64,000 nucleotides of DNA from VRUE01 sp963770315 (GTDB lineage: Bacteria > Actinomycetota > Thermoleophilia > Solirubrobacterales > 70-9): positions 62,001-126,000 of the forward strand of contig CAVYPC010000002.1 in NCBI GenBank assembly GCA_963770315.1, written 5' to 3'. Positions 7,815 to 15,722 of this stretch are shown piece by piece. Position numbers and translations under genes: made by a program. Each line of letters opens with the position of its first letter. The stretch's first letter is position 1. A model generated the notes under the pieces. It saw only the letters and a list, made by a program, of their open reading frames with translations, was not told the DNA's origin and did no database searches.

Positions 7815-10103
7815 ATGTCGGGGACGCGCGGGGGGTTGGGACGGATCGTGGCGATGGGGATCGCGCTTGCGCTGGCGCTGCTGTTGCTGGCGGCGCGCGA
7901 GGCGACGGCCGGCAAGTACTCCGTCGCTCAGTGCGGTTGGCACGTGGACGCCGATGCCGAATGGGCCGACACGACGGGCGGCGCCAAGTTCCGCCCCGAC
8001 GCCTGGTGTGCGACTCCCGCCGGTGCCGACCCCTTCGAGGGCGCCCACATGAAGAGCTTCACCCGCGGCGGGGGAACAGTCTCCGGCACCCGCTTTGCCC
8101 GCTGGCGCTGGGTGGCGCCGCCAGGTACCGGCATAACCCGGGTCAGCGGCACCTGGTGGCACACGCTGCACGACGGCATGGAGCAGCGGATTGGGGCCGG
8201 CACCTGGAACGGGGGATTCGAGCCGTTCGCGGCCGCCGACGGCACCGATGTGACGCCGCGCGAATTCGCCGTCGACTTCGGCTCCTGGGCGCCGGCGATC
8301 GAGGACCGCCTCCTCTGCGCTCGTGCCGAGAGCAAGTGGTGCAGCCTCGATTCCGACTCGTGGTCGTCGATCCGGACGCTGACGATCACGCTCGATGACA
8401 TCGCCGCCCCCTCGGGCGGGATCGGTGGCGAGCTGACCGCCGGCGGCTGGCGGCGGGGCGCTCAGGGGATCGGCTTCTGGGGCAACGACACCGGCAGCGG
8501 GGTCCGTTTCGGCGAAACCCTGCTCGACGGCGCTCGGGTGGGGCTTTCCGAGTACCCCTGCTCGATGGTCTCGATCGACGGCGAGTGGCGGGGCGTGCGG
8601 ATGCAGCCATGCCTCTCGAGCGTCTCGGGCAATGGCACGATCGACACCACCCGGTTCAGCGACGGCAACCACAGCCTCCGTCACTGCGTCACCGACTTCG
8701 GCGGGAACGTCGGCTGCACCGCCGACCAGACGGTCGGCATCGACAACAACCCGCCGGCGCACCCGCGCAACCTCTCGTTGGCCGGGGGCGAGGGCTGGCG
8801 TCGCAGCGACGACTTCGACTTCTCCTGGGCCAATCCCGACCAGGGCCCGGCGAGCCCGATCTGGGGCGCCTACTGGCGGATCACCGGCCCCGCCGGTTAC
8901 GACACCGGCGTCCAGCTGTCTCCCGGCCGCGACATCGCGGCGATCGGGGACCGCACCCTGCCCCGCCCCGGCATCTACGCCTTCCACCTCTGGCTGCGCG
9001 ACGAAGCGGGCAACGCCGACCCGTCCTCGGCGATCGACGTGCCGATGCGCCTCGACGACGTACCTCCCGGAGTGGCCTTCGAGGCCGTCCCCGACCCGAC
9101 GGGCGCAGAGCTTCCGAAGACGATCGCCGCCGAGGTCAGCGACGAGCTCTCGGGGCCCGGAGGCGGTGAGGTCCAGTACCGGCGGCTCAATGCCGAGCGC
9201 TGGGTCGAGCTGCCGACCAAGGTGCAGGCCGGCGCGAAGGCGGGGACGGCCCGCCTGGTGGCTGACCTGCCGGACAATCTCGATCCCGGCACCTACGTCT
9301 TCCAAGCCAGCGCGACGGACGTCGCCGGCAACGCCGCGTCGACGACGCGGCGTGCGGACGGGACTGAGATGGCGTTGCGCAAGACGCCGCCGCCGGTGGC
9401 CCCGAGTCGGCCGGCCGGGGAGGTACAGCAGGAGGTGTTGCCGGTGGCCCCTCGGGCCAAGACCCGCCTCTTCGCCAGGCTGCGCTGGCACCGCCGCCGC
9501 GGGCCCGAGGTGACGGTGCCCTTCGACGCCGGCGCGATCCTCTCCGGCCGCCTGCTCAGCGCCGATGGTGCCGGGCTGGCCGGGCGCGAGCTGCGGGTCG
9601 TATCGCGGCCCTCGCGGGGCGCGCTTGCCCCGCGCCGGATCGACACGGTTGAGACCGGTTCGCACGGCGGCTTTCGGCTCGACCTGCCCGCCGGCCCCTC
9701 GCGGCGCATCACCGTCGCTTACACGGGCGGGGCCGGCCTCGCCGCTGCCCGCCGTCCTGCCCTGGCGTTACGGGTGCGGGGGGCAGCGGTCCTTCATGCC
9801 GCCCCATCTCGGCTCCGGACCGGTCAGTCGGTGCGGCTCTGGGGCCGCGTACGCGCTCGCGGGGCACCGCTGCCGCGACGCGGCAAGCTGGTCGCGATCC
9901 AGTACTACGAGACCGCAGCGCGCCGCTGGCGGCCCGTTCTGGTCGTGCGCAGCGACCACAGCGGCCGCTTCCACACCAGCTACCGCTTCCGCTACATCGC
10001 CGGCACGGCGGAGATCCGCCTGCGTGCGGTCGCGCTGGCGGAGGAGCGCTGGCCCTACGCCCCCGGCGCCTCCGCCCCGGTCACGGTGCGGGTCAGCGGC
10101 TGA
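7815..10103 (+). CDS. Large secreted beta-sandwich protein
   Basis: A 762-residue exported protein. Residues 1-33 form a signal peptide: basic start, a leucine/alanine core (ALALALLLLAA) and a likely cut after ATA. The mature protein begins with a cysteine-containing lectin-like domain (YSVAQCGWH, then WWHTLHDGMEQRI), followed by repeated Ig/fibronectin-like segments marked by DEAGNADPSS, DVAGNAAST and similar VTDFGGNVGC strands. The C-terminal third has carboxypeptidase-regulatory-like and Ig-like folds (ILSGRLLSADGAGL; VRLWGRVRARG). This architecture recurs in Solirubrobacterales-type actinobacteria. It is likely cell-surface associated; no catalytic motif is seen and the function is unknown. 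Confidence 0.75.
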   Translation: MSGTRGGLGRIVAMGIALALALLLLAAREATAGKYSVAQCGWHVDADAEWADTTGGAKFRPDAWCATPAGADPFEGAHMKSFTRGGGTVSGTRFARWRWVAPPGTGITRVSGTWWHTLHDGMEQRIGAGTWNGGFEPFAAADGTDVTPREFAVDFGSWAPAIEDRLLCARAESKWCSLDSDSWSSIRTLTITLDDIAAPSGGIGGELTAGGWRRGAQGIGFWGNDTGSGVRFGETLLDGARVGLSEYPCSMVSIDGEWRGVRMQPCLSSVSGNGTIDTTRFSDGNHSLRHCVTDFGGNVGCTADQTVGIDNNPPAHPRNLSLAGGEGWRRSDDFDFSWANPDQGPASPIWGAYWRITGPAGYDTGVQLSPGRDIAAIGDRTLPRPGIYAFHLWLRDEAGNADPSSAIDVPMRLDDVPPGVAFEAVPDPTGAELPKTIAAEVSDELSGPGGGEVQYRRLNAERWVELPTKVQAGAKAGTARLVADLPDNLDPGTYVFQASATDVAGNAASTTRRADGTEMALRKTPPPVAPSRPAGEVQQEVLPVAPRAKTRLFARLRWHRRRGPEVTVPFDAGAILSGRLLSADGAGLAGRELRVVSRPSRGALAPRRIDTVETGSHGGFRLDLPAGPSRRITVAYTGGAGLAAARRPALALRVRGAAVLHAAPSRLRTGQSVRLWGRVRARGAPLPRRGKLVAIQYYETAARRWRPVLVVRSDHSGRFHTSYRFRYIAGTAEIRLRAVALAEERWPYAPGASAPVTVRVSG

Positions 10104-10122
10104 CCATCGCCCGCCCCCGGGT

Positions 10123-10165
10123 GCTGCCGACTTTGACCGCGCCACGGGGGGTCAAAGTCGGTAGC
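10123..10165. terminator. Strong hairpin between secreted protein and cyclophilin
   Basis: Two 16-base arms (10123-10138 and 10150-10165) are reverse complements except for one G:T pair, around an 11-base loop. No run of T follows. It sits just after the secreted-protein stop and 23 bases before the cyclophilin start, so it may end the upstream transcript or act as an operator or 5'-UTR stem for the cyclophilin. Confidence 0.6.
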
Positions 10166-10188
10166 AGCGCTCGGGTAGGGTGCGCGCT

Positions 10189-10647
10189 ATGTCACAGGCC
10201 ACGTTTCACACCAATGCCGGGGAGATCGTGCTCGAGCTGCACGACTCCGACGCCCCGAAGACGGTCGAGAACTTCCGCAAGCTCGCCGCCGACGGCTTCT
10301 ACGACGGGCTGATCTTCCACCGGGTCATCTCCGACTTCATGATCCAGGGCGGCTGTCCGGAAGGAACCGGGACCGGCGGTCCCGGCTACACCTTCGAGGA
10401 CGAGATCAACGAGCACAAGATCGTCCGCGGCGCGCTGGCGATGGCCAACGCCGGTCCGAATACCAACGGCTCGCAGTTCTTCATCGTCACCGCCGAGGCG
10501 GCTCCCTGGCTGGACGGAAAGCACACCGTCTTCGGTCGCGTCAGCGAGGGGATGGAGACGGTCGATGCGATCGAGTCGACCGCGACCGACGGCTCAGATC
10601 GCCCGCTCGAGGAGCGGAAGATCGAGCGCGTCGAGCTCTCCGAGTAG
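10189..10647 (+). CDS. Cyclophilin-type peptidyl-prolyl cis-trans isomerase
   Basis: A 152-residue single-domain cyclophilin. Conserved active-site elements are FHRVISDFMIQGGCP (Arg and Phe of the catalytic pocket), then GALAMANAGPNTNGSQFFI and WLDGKHTVFGRV. Length matches bacterial PpiA/PpiB-type cytosolic enzymes and there is no signal peptide. ATG 10189 is preferred over GTG 10180 because a GGTAGGG ribosome-binding site lies 8-10 bases before it and the domain starts at ATFHTN. It catalyses proline isomerisation in protein folding. Confidence 0.93.
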   Translation: MSQATFHTNAGEIVLELHDSDAPKTVENFRKLAADGFYDGLIFHRVISDFMIQGGCPEGTGTGGPGYTFEDEINEHKIVRGALAMANAGPNTNGSQFFIVTAEAAPWLDGKHTVFGRVSEGMETVDAIESTATDGSDRPLEERKIERVELSE

Positions 10648-10653
10648 CACCGC

Positions 10654-11163
10654 TCAGCCCTTCAGGCCCGCCCAGAAGTCAACCCAGGAGCGCTCGGCGT
10701 CGATGCCGGCCTCGAGCGAGAGGCGAACTCCCCCCGGCAGCTCCTCGCCCGCCTGATCGAGGATCTGTTCGTACTCGGCCAGCTTCGCCGCATGGGCCTC
10801 CGTTTGATCGGTGGCCAGCGAGGCGGGGTCCGCACCGAAGAAGACCTTCAACAGCGCAAGGTCGCGAAGCTCGGTCAGCTGCCTCGTCGACTCCCCGAGC
10901 CAGTCGCGCATTGCCTCCCGCCCCCTCTCGGTCACCTTGTAGTGCCGCCGTCGCCGGCCCCGCTCCTCGCGACGCTCGCTGAGGTATCCGGCGGCCGCCA
11001 AGCGCTCCGGCTCGGTGTAGAGCTGGGCGTGCTGGAGCGTCCAGAAGTTGCCGAGACTGACGCCGACCATCTGCTTCAGGTCGTAAGGGGTCGCCTCGCC
11101 GGCTGCTTCCAGCAGTCCGAGGACGATGTAGGAGGTGGGCGTAAGCCGGATCTCGTTTGGCAT
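10654..11163 (-). CDS. PadR-family transcriptional regulator
   Basis: A 169-residue PadR regulator. The winged helix covers about residues 8-85, with the characteristic LGLLEAAGEATPYDLKQMV, then FWTLQHAQLYTEPERLAAAG and a basic wing (ERRGRRRRHYKVTERG). The C-terminal helices (about 95-165) form the usual dimerisation region. It is divergent from the carotenoid oxygenase, and a 19-bp palindrome lies 20 bases upstream of its start, so autorepression and control of the oxygenase are both likely. The inducer is unknown. Confidence 0.88.
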   Translation of the reverse strand: MPNEIRLTPTSYIVLGLLEAAGEATPYDLKQMVGVSLGNFWTLQHAQLYTEPERLAAAGYLSERREERGRRRRHYKVTERGREAMRDWLGESTRQLTELRDLALLKVFFGADPASLATDQTEAHAAKLAEYEQILDQAGEELPGGVRLSLEAGIDAERSWVDFWAGLKG

Positions 11164-11183
11164 CAGTTCATCTCAGATGGTAT

Positions 11184-11202
11184 ATTTTAGACGGTCTAGA
11201 AT
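11184..11202. promoter_or_regulatory. Candidate PadR operator
   Basis: Near-perfect palindrome ATTTTAGACGGTCTAGAAT: nine-base arms with one mismatch around a central G. It lies in the 64-base gap between the divergent PadR and carotenoid oxygenase starts, in locally AT-rich sequence (TATATTTTAG) that probably also holds a -10 box. Confidence 0.5.
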
Positions 11203-11227
11203 AGATTGTTGGACAGGAGGAGCCAAG

Positions 11228-12652
11228 ATGCTGGAATCGAGGACCGTATCCCGCCCGGGATACAGCGCGGGTTTCGAGACTCTGGACGAGGAGGTCGACC
11301 TCGACTCGCTCTCGATCGAGGGTGAGATCCCGTCGTGGCTTACGGGGACCCTGCTGCGCAACGGGCCGGCCAGGTATGAGGTGGGTGAGCGACGCCTGCG
11401 GCACTGGTTCGACGGGCTCGCGATGCTCCACAAGTTCTCATTCGACGGCGGCCGGGTCTCCTATGCCAACCGCTTCCTCCGCAGCGAGGCCTACCGCGAG
11501 GCCGAGCGGGGGCGGATCTCCTACAGGGAGTTCGCCACCGATCCCTGCCGCTCGCTCTTCAAGCGCGCCGCCACCATGTTCCGGCCCAATTTCACCGACA
11601 ACTGCAACGTCAACCTGACCAGGCTCGGGGACGAGTACGTGGCGATGACGGAGACGCCGCTGCCGGTCGCCTTCGACCCCGAGACGCTCGACGCGCTGGG
11701 GGTTGCCTTCCGCCCGCCGGGGACGCACGCGACCGCCCATCCCCATCACGATCCCGAGCGCGGCGAGCTGGTTGCCTACGTGACCCATTTCGGCCCGCGC
11801 ACCGAGTACAGGGTCTTCGCCCAGCGCGACCGTCGCCGCCAGCGGCGAATCGCCGCCTTCCGCGTGCGGGAACCGTCCTATATGCACAGCTTCGCTCTCA
11901 CCGAGCGCTACGCGATCCTCGTCGCCTTTCCACTGGTCGTCAATCCGCTGCGACTTGCCACCGGCGCTCGCCCCTTCATCGAGAACTACCGCTGGAAGCC
12001 GGAGTCGCCGACGCGGGTGCTGGTCTTCGACCGCGAGGACGGAGCCCTGCGAGGCACCTATGAGGCGGAGCCGTGCTTCTCGTTCCACCACGTCAACGCA
12101 TTCGAGCAGGGGGGCGAGCTGACGATCGACATGGTCGCCTATGAGGATGCGTCGATCGTCGACAGCCTTTACATCGATCGCCTGCGCGCGGCGCCGCCTG
12201 CGGGGAGTGGGTTGGCGCGCCTGCGGCGCTACCGCCTCTCGCTCGATCGTGGCCACGTCGCCGAGGAGCAGCTCAGCGACGTGGCGATCGAGCTGCCACG
12301 GATCGACTACCGGGAGCGAAACGGCCGGCCGTACCGCTATGTCTTCGGAGTCGGCGTCAAGGACGATCCGACCGCCCCCGACTTCCTCAATGAGGTGATC
12401 AAGGTGGATGTCGAGAGCGGTGAGTCCCGCTCCTGGCGAGCGCCGGGCGCATATCCCGGCGAGCCCGTCTTCGTTCCCTCACCCGAGCCCGGGCGGGATG
12501 AGGACGACGGGGTCCTGCTGTCGGTCGTGCTCGACCAGCCCGGCGCCGGCTCCTACCTTCTCGTCCTCGACGCCCGCGACCTCGACGAGGTCGGCCGGGC
12601 CCGCGTCCCCCACGACATCCCCTTCGGCTTCCATGGGCAGTACTTCAGCTGA
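11228..12652 (+). CDS. Carotenoid cleavage oxygenase family protein
   Basis: A 474-residue protein of the RPE65/carotenoid oxygenase family. Signature regions are LLRNGPARYEVG and RHWFDGLAMLHKF near the N-terminus. Candidate iron-binding histidines occur in TAHPHHDPE, YMHSFALTERY, SFHHVNAFE and the final FGFHGQYF, matching the four-histidine propeller. It oxidatively cleaves carotenoid or stilbene-type double bonds. ATG 11228 is chosen because GGAGGAGCC lies just upstream; an open frame begins earlier but would read through the operator. The regulator pairing suggests induction by its substrate. Confidence 0.87.
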   Translation: MLESRTVSRPGYSAGFETLDEEVDLDSLSIEGEIPSWLTGTLLRNGPARYEVGERRLRHWFDGLAMLHKFSFDGGRVSYANRFLRSEAYREAERGRISYREFATDPCRSLFKRAATMFRPNFTDNCNVNLTRLGDEYVAMTETPLPVAFDPETLDALGVAFRPPGTHATAHPHHDPERGELVAYVTHFGPRTEYRVFAQRDRRRQRRIAAFRVREPSYMHSFALTERYAILVAFPLVVNPLRLATGARPFIENYRWKPESPTRVLVFDREDGALRGTYEAEPCFSFHHVNAFEQGGELTIDMVAYEDASIVDSLYIDRLRAAPPAGSGLARLRRYRLSLDRGHVAEEQLSDVAIELPRIDYRERNGRPYRYVFGVGVKDDPTAPDFLNEVIKVDVESGESRSWRAPGAYPGEPVFVPSPEPGRDEDDGVLLSVVLDQPGAGSYLLVLDARDLDEVGRARVPHDIPFGFHGQYFS

Positions 12653-13349
12653 GGCTGTCTCCCGAGCGCTTGGCCCGCCGTCTCAGCAGCCCTTCGCCGG
12701 GCTTCCAGAGGCTGACCAGGCCGGCGACGAGGGTGACGAGGAAGATCTGGCCGAGCATCATCTCCAGGCCGGAGACCATGCGGCCGACCTGCCCGACGGG
12801 GACCAGATCGCCATAGCCGGTGGTCGTCAGGGTGGTGTAGCTGAAGAAGAGGAAGTCGCTTCCCTTGGTGGCCACGTCGGCGCCGAAGAAGCCGCCGCCT
12901 TCGATCCGATCGATCAGGCCGTAGGCCCAGGTGAAGAGGATGCCGAGGGAGGTGTAAACGCTGATCGCGCCGAGGATCGTGCGGGAGGAGACGTAGTCGG
13001 AGGTGACGACACGGCGCAGAACCGCCGCCATCGCCACGGCTAGGAGGCCGATGCTGATGAAGTTGGCGGCGCTGAGCCAGTGCCGCCCGCCGGTAGTCGC
13101 CGAGACCGCGGCGAGAAGGACCGCCAGAGCGGCGAGGCTAAGGGTTCGCCTGACGAAGACGGGCCGCACGTGGGAACTGGTCAGCGCGACCACCGAGGTC
13201 GCCCCCGTGACGGCGGTCAGCAGCACGGCTGCCCAGCCGCGATTAGAGATCACCGAGGCGAGCACGTAGGTGATCAGCACCAGCAGCAGCACCAACCCGA
13301 AGGCGTCGCTCGCGCGCTGCGCACGCTGCCGCCATCGCTCACGGTTCAT
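12645..13349 (-). CDS. Two-pore-helix potassium channel (Ion_trans_2)
   Basis: A 234-residue membrane protein with about four N-terminal hydrophobic segments, then a pore helix and the K+ selectivity filter TTTGYGD at residues 175-181, followed by the inner helix (MMLGQIFLVTLVAGLVSLW). There is no RCK domain or cyclic-nucleotide domain, so gating is probably intrinsic or voltage/pH dependent. The charged tail GEGLLRRRAKRSG is short. Its stop overlaps the carotenoid oxygenase stop by eight bases, tail to tail. Confidence 0.88.
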   Translation of the reverse strand: MNRERWRQRAQRASDAFGLVLLLVLITYVLASVISNRGWAAVLLTAVTGATSVVALTSSHVRPVFVRRTLSLAALAVLLAAVSATTGGRHWLSAANFISIGLLAVAMAAVLRRVVTSDYVSSRTILGAISVYTSLGILFTWAYGLIDRIEGGGFFGADVATKGSDFLFFSYTTLTTTGYGDLVPVGQVGRMVSGLEMMLGQIFLVTLVAGLVSLWKPGEGLLRRRAKRSGDSLS

Positions 13350-13451
13350 CTCAGCTAGTTCGGCCGGCGGGGCGGCGATCCTGCGTGGAAGGCGCCTCCC
13401 GAGTGACCGCTCTCACGCTTTTCGCCGCCGCCCTAACCTAGTCTCCATTAG

Positions 13452-14099
13452 GTGTCGGGCGACGATCTCTATGCCTCTCTCTTCGGCGCGATCTACAGCG
13501 CTTATATGGAGCGTCCGCGGCTCAGCCGCCCGATCGGCCGGGTGATCTGGGGCGGCGATTCCAGGCACTACTACGAGAGCATGGGGGCGATCGCCGAGCT
13601 GGGACCGGGCACCACTGTCGTCGATTGCCCGTGTGGCGCGGGCCCGGCCTTGCGTGCGCTCCCCGCCGAGGGGTCGATCCGCTACGTCGGCGTCGATCTC
13701 TCGCCCTCGATGATTCGCCGTGCGCGCAAGCGGGCCACGACTCGGGGCCTCGGCGGCATCGAGCTCGTCGAGGCCGGCGCGACCCAGATCCCGCTGCCGT
13801 CCGGCGGCGCCGACCTCTTCCTCTCCTTCTGGGGCCTGCACTGCTTTCCCGATCCGGCGGCGGCGCTTACCGAGGCCGCCCGTGTCCTCGGGCCCGGTGG
13901 CCGCCTGCTCGGCTCGACCTTCGTCCGCGGCCGCGACAGCCTGCGCCAGCGGATCCTGATCCGCCCCGACTTCGGCGGCTTCGGCCGGGTCGGCACCCAG
14001 GCTCAGATCGAGTCCTGGCTCGGCGGGGCGAGCTTCGAGCTGTCCAGCGCCAAGCGCTCCGGCCCGATGTTCTTCTTCGACGCGCGCAGGGCCGTCTGA
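13452..14099 (+). CDS. Class I SAM-dependent methyltransferase
   Basis: A 215-residue methyltransferase. Motif I is VVDCPCGAGPALRAL (about residues 56-70), the acidic ribose-binding residue is in YVGVDLSPSMI, and the post-motif regions LPLPSGGADLFLSFWGLH and LGPGGRLLGSTFV follow the type-11 Rossmann pattern. Start is GTG. No membrane segment or target-recognition domain is seen; the substrate is probably a small molecule. It stands alone, with no clear partner on either side. Confidence 0.83.
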   Translation: MSGDDLYASLFGAIYSAYMERPRLSRPIGRVIWGGDSRHYYESMGAIAELGPGTTVVDCPCGAGPALRALPAEGSIRYVGVDLSPSMIRRARKRATTRGLGGIELVEAGATQIPLPSGGADLFLSFWGLHCFPDPAAALTEAARVLGPGGRLLGSTFVRGRDSLRQRILIRPDFGGFGRVGTQAQIESWLGGASFELSSAKRSGPMFFFDARRAV

Positions 14100-14133
14100 C
14101 CGGCCTCAGCGGAGGGGGTGTGTCCGGTTTCAG

Positions 14134-14385
14134 CACATAGGCGAGGGCCGCTCGGTAAGCGAGCTGGCGGTCGCCGATCGGGTTCTCGTCCAGCGGCGGG
14201 AGCTGGTGATCATCGCCGCGCGGATCTCCCCGCCCGCCTACGTCAAGAACGAGCTGGGGGAGAGGCCGAGCGATCCGGCAAAGCGGAAGGCACGGGATCG
14301 CGGCGTCGCCGGGATCGAGGGCTATCAGCAAGTCCTGGGCCTAGGGCACCACGCGGCGAGGGGGCGCCGGCGCGGCAGGGGTTGA
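14134..14385 (+). pseudogene. Remnant of a conjugative relaxase C-terminus
   Basis: The frame reads ELAVADRVLVQRRELVIIAA, then RISPPAYVKNELGERPSDP, and later ARDRGVAGIEGYQQV before stopping. The PPAYVxxELGERPxDP...R.V..IEGYR pattern is one I associate with the end of TrwC/MobF relaxase-helicases of actinobacterial conjugative elements. No start codon or relaxase motif is present, so only the tail survives. The stretch from here to 14555 otherwise holds no supported gene. Recognition is from memory of the pattern. Confidence 0.4.
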
Positions 14386-14555
14386 GCATCGGTCGATGAG
14401 CGGCCGTCCCCCGACCTACCGGCGATTGAAGCACCGCGAGGGCGGCCGTCAACCCCTCTCTGTGGGGGTCGGGCGCGGGGGAGAGGTGGAAGTGGGAGCA
14501 CCTCAAACATGGCTTGTGATATTCCCTATGGCGAAGCGCACTGCAAAGACAGACG

Positions 14556-14771
14556 ATGCGCGGTGTGGGCGGCAACCTTGGGAAGAACCTTCGACATGCG
14601 CGGGAGAGCCGCAGCATGACGCAGGAGGAAGTCGCGCACCGCAGCGGCGTTCACGCAACCGAGGTCAGCAGGATCGAGGGAGGCAAGCGCGACCCGCGAG
14701 TCTCAACGGTGGAACGGCTGGCCGATGCGGTGGAAGTCACGCCCGACAAGCTGCTTCAGGAGCCTTCCTGA
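14556..14771 (+). CDS. XRE-family helix-turn-helix regulator
   Basis: A 71-residue protein that is almost entirely an HTH_3 domain: LGKNLRHARESRSMTQEEVA, then VHATEVSRIEGGKRDPRVST and ADAVEVTPDKLL. It resembles the XRE partner in the two-gene modules at 28.1 and 36.3 kb but lacks their conserved LLDGITW tail. It converges on the small winged-helix gene that follows, so the pair is not an operon here as it is in the islands. Probable repressor of local or former mobile-element genes. Confidence 0.72.
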   Translation: MRGVGGNLGKNLRHARESRSMTQEEVAHRSGVHATEVSRIEGGKRDPRVSTVERLADAVEVTPDKLLQEPS

Positions 14772-14779
14772 TCGAGATA

Positions 14780-15052
14780 TCAGCTGAGGAGGGCGACGGC
14801 GCGAAGGGCTGCTTGGGTCGGCTCAACTATCTGAGCATTGTCGTTGTAGCTAAATAAGCCGACCTGTCTGAGATCGCGAATCGCCCGCGTGGCTGTACTG
14901 GTCTCTCTGGCGTCACCGGGGTCGCCGACGATCCTCAGCGAAAGCTCGTTGACTGTCAGGAGTCGCGGGTGCAGTTCCACGGCCTCTTCCAGGATCACCT
15001 GTTCCACCACCGCTGAGTTGTATTTGGGCGGAGTCGCACCGCCGTCGGTCAT
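14780..15052 (-). CDS. Small winged-helix-like protein (island-module family)
   Basis: A 90-residue protein. The segments ELHPRLLTVNELSLRI, TATRAIRDLRQVGLF and EPTQAALRAVALL align by eye with QHPAQLTIPEVAQAL, VERAIRDLVGGGLL and LPTRAALYFSGL of the small protein encoded at 27.83 kb, and with the one at 36.03 kb. The helix spacing suggests a compact winged helix. It overlaps the upstream gene by ATGA, so both are one minus-strand operon. DNA binding is inferred; nothing is known of its target. Confidence 0.6.
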   Translation of the reverse strand: MTDGGATPPKYNSAVVEQVILEEAVELHPRLLTVNELSLRIVGDPGDARETSTATRAIRDLRQVGLFSYNDNAQIVEPTQAALRAVALLS

Positions 15053-15360
15053 GGTTCCGCTCGCTTCACCAGACGATAGGAACGCTGCTCCAGCGGCGGA
15101 TGTGCCGCCAGGCTGTTGACCAGCGCCACGGCTTCGATCCTGACGAGTCGCCGTAGGTGGTGTTCGATCCGTAGCTCAGCACGATCTCTCTCAAGAATGC
15201 GCAGTAGGTCGCCGGTCGAAAGCGGGCAGTCGATCCACCGCAGTGCTTCGATGATCTCCACCTGATCTGGATGAAGAACTTGAGCGACAAGTACGCCCCA
15301 GCAGAAGACTGTCTTCGGGTTGCCTCCGCCTAGACCACGCCCTTCGAGCGATTGGCTCAT
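15049..15360 (-). CDS. Winged-helix (ArsR-like) DNA-binding protein
   Basis: About 104 residues. The core WGVLVAQVLHPDQVEIIEAL, then RWIDCPLSTGDLLRI and IEHHLRRLVRIEAVAL, is an ArsR/helix-turn-helix_20-type winged helix with the recognition helix in HHLRRLVRI. The frame is open further back to an ATG at 15456; neither start has a clear ribosome-binding site, and 15360 is taken because family-like sequence starts there. It is first gene of the two-gene operon with the small winged-helix protein. Confidence 0.58.
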   Translation of the reverse strand: MSQSLEGRGLGGGNPKTVFCWGVLVAQVLHPDQVEIIEALRWIDCPLSTGDLLRILERDRAELRIEHHLRRLVRIEAVALVNSLAAHPPLEQRSYRLVKRAEP

Positions 15361-15600
15361 CGAGGCGGCAGCGTAAGAGTGCTCGATAATCCAGTCACTT
15401 CGATTCCCAGAACTAAAAATGGCCTGTGCAATGCCACAACTTCCAGTTGAAGGCATGAGCCGAATCGGCTGCTCAACCGCAGCGACGAGTTCGACTCATA
15501 CCCTTCAATGAGGCGGTCTAGCCGGACTTCGAGATTGAAAGGACCGGCAAGGCTGGTGCCATCGGTGCAAGCGTCATCTGCTCACCCCCTCCCATAATTT

Positions 15601-15620
15601 TGATCTGAAAAATTAGATCA
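15601..15620. promoter_or_regulatory. AT-rich palindrome, candidate operator
   Basis: TGATCT and AGATCA form perfect six-base arms around GAAAAATT in a locally AT-rich island, unlike the surrounding GC-rich DNA. It lies in the gap between the minus-strand wHTH operon and the tandem-wHTH gene, about 100 bases before the latter. TATAAATA at 15639-15646 may be part of a promoter. Confidence 0.4.
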
Positions 15621-15722
15621 TTTGCAACCCCCGAACCATATAAATACTCCCCTGGTTCCATTTGGATAACCGCTTAGACTTCAGCGCTCAGTCAAACGCA
15701 AGCATTCGCAAAGGAACGTCGC

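Noticed and set aside
6489..9665. A 1058-codon open frame on the minus strand
   Set aside because: It is antisense to the secreted protein and out of frame with Mrp. Its composition is Arg/Gly/Pro-rich shadow sequence typical of GC-rich DNA.
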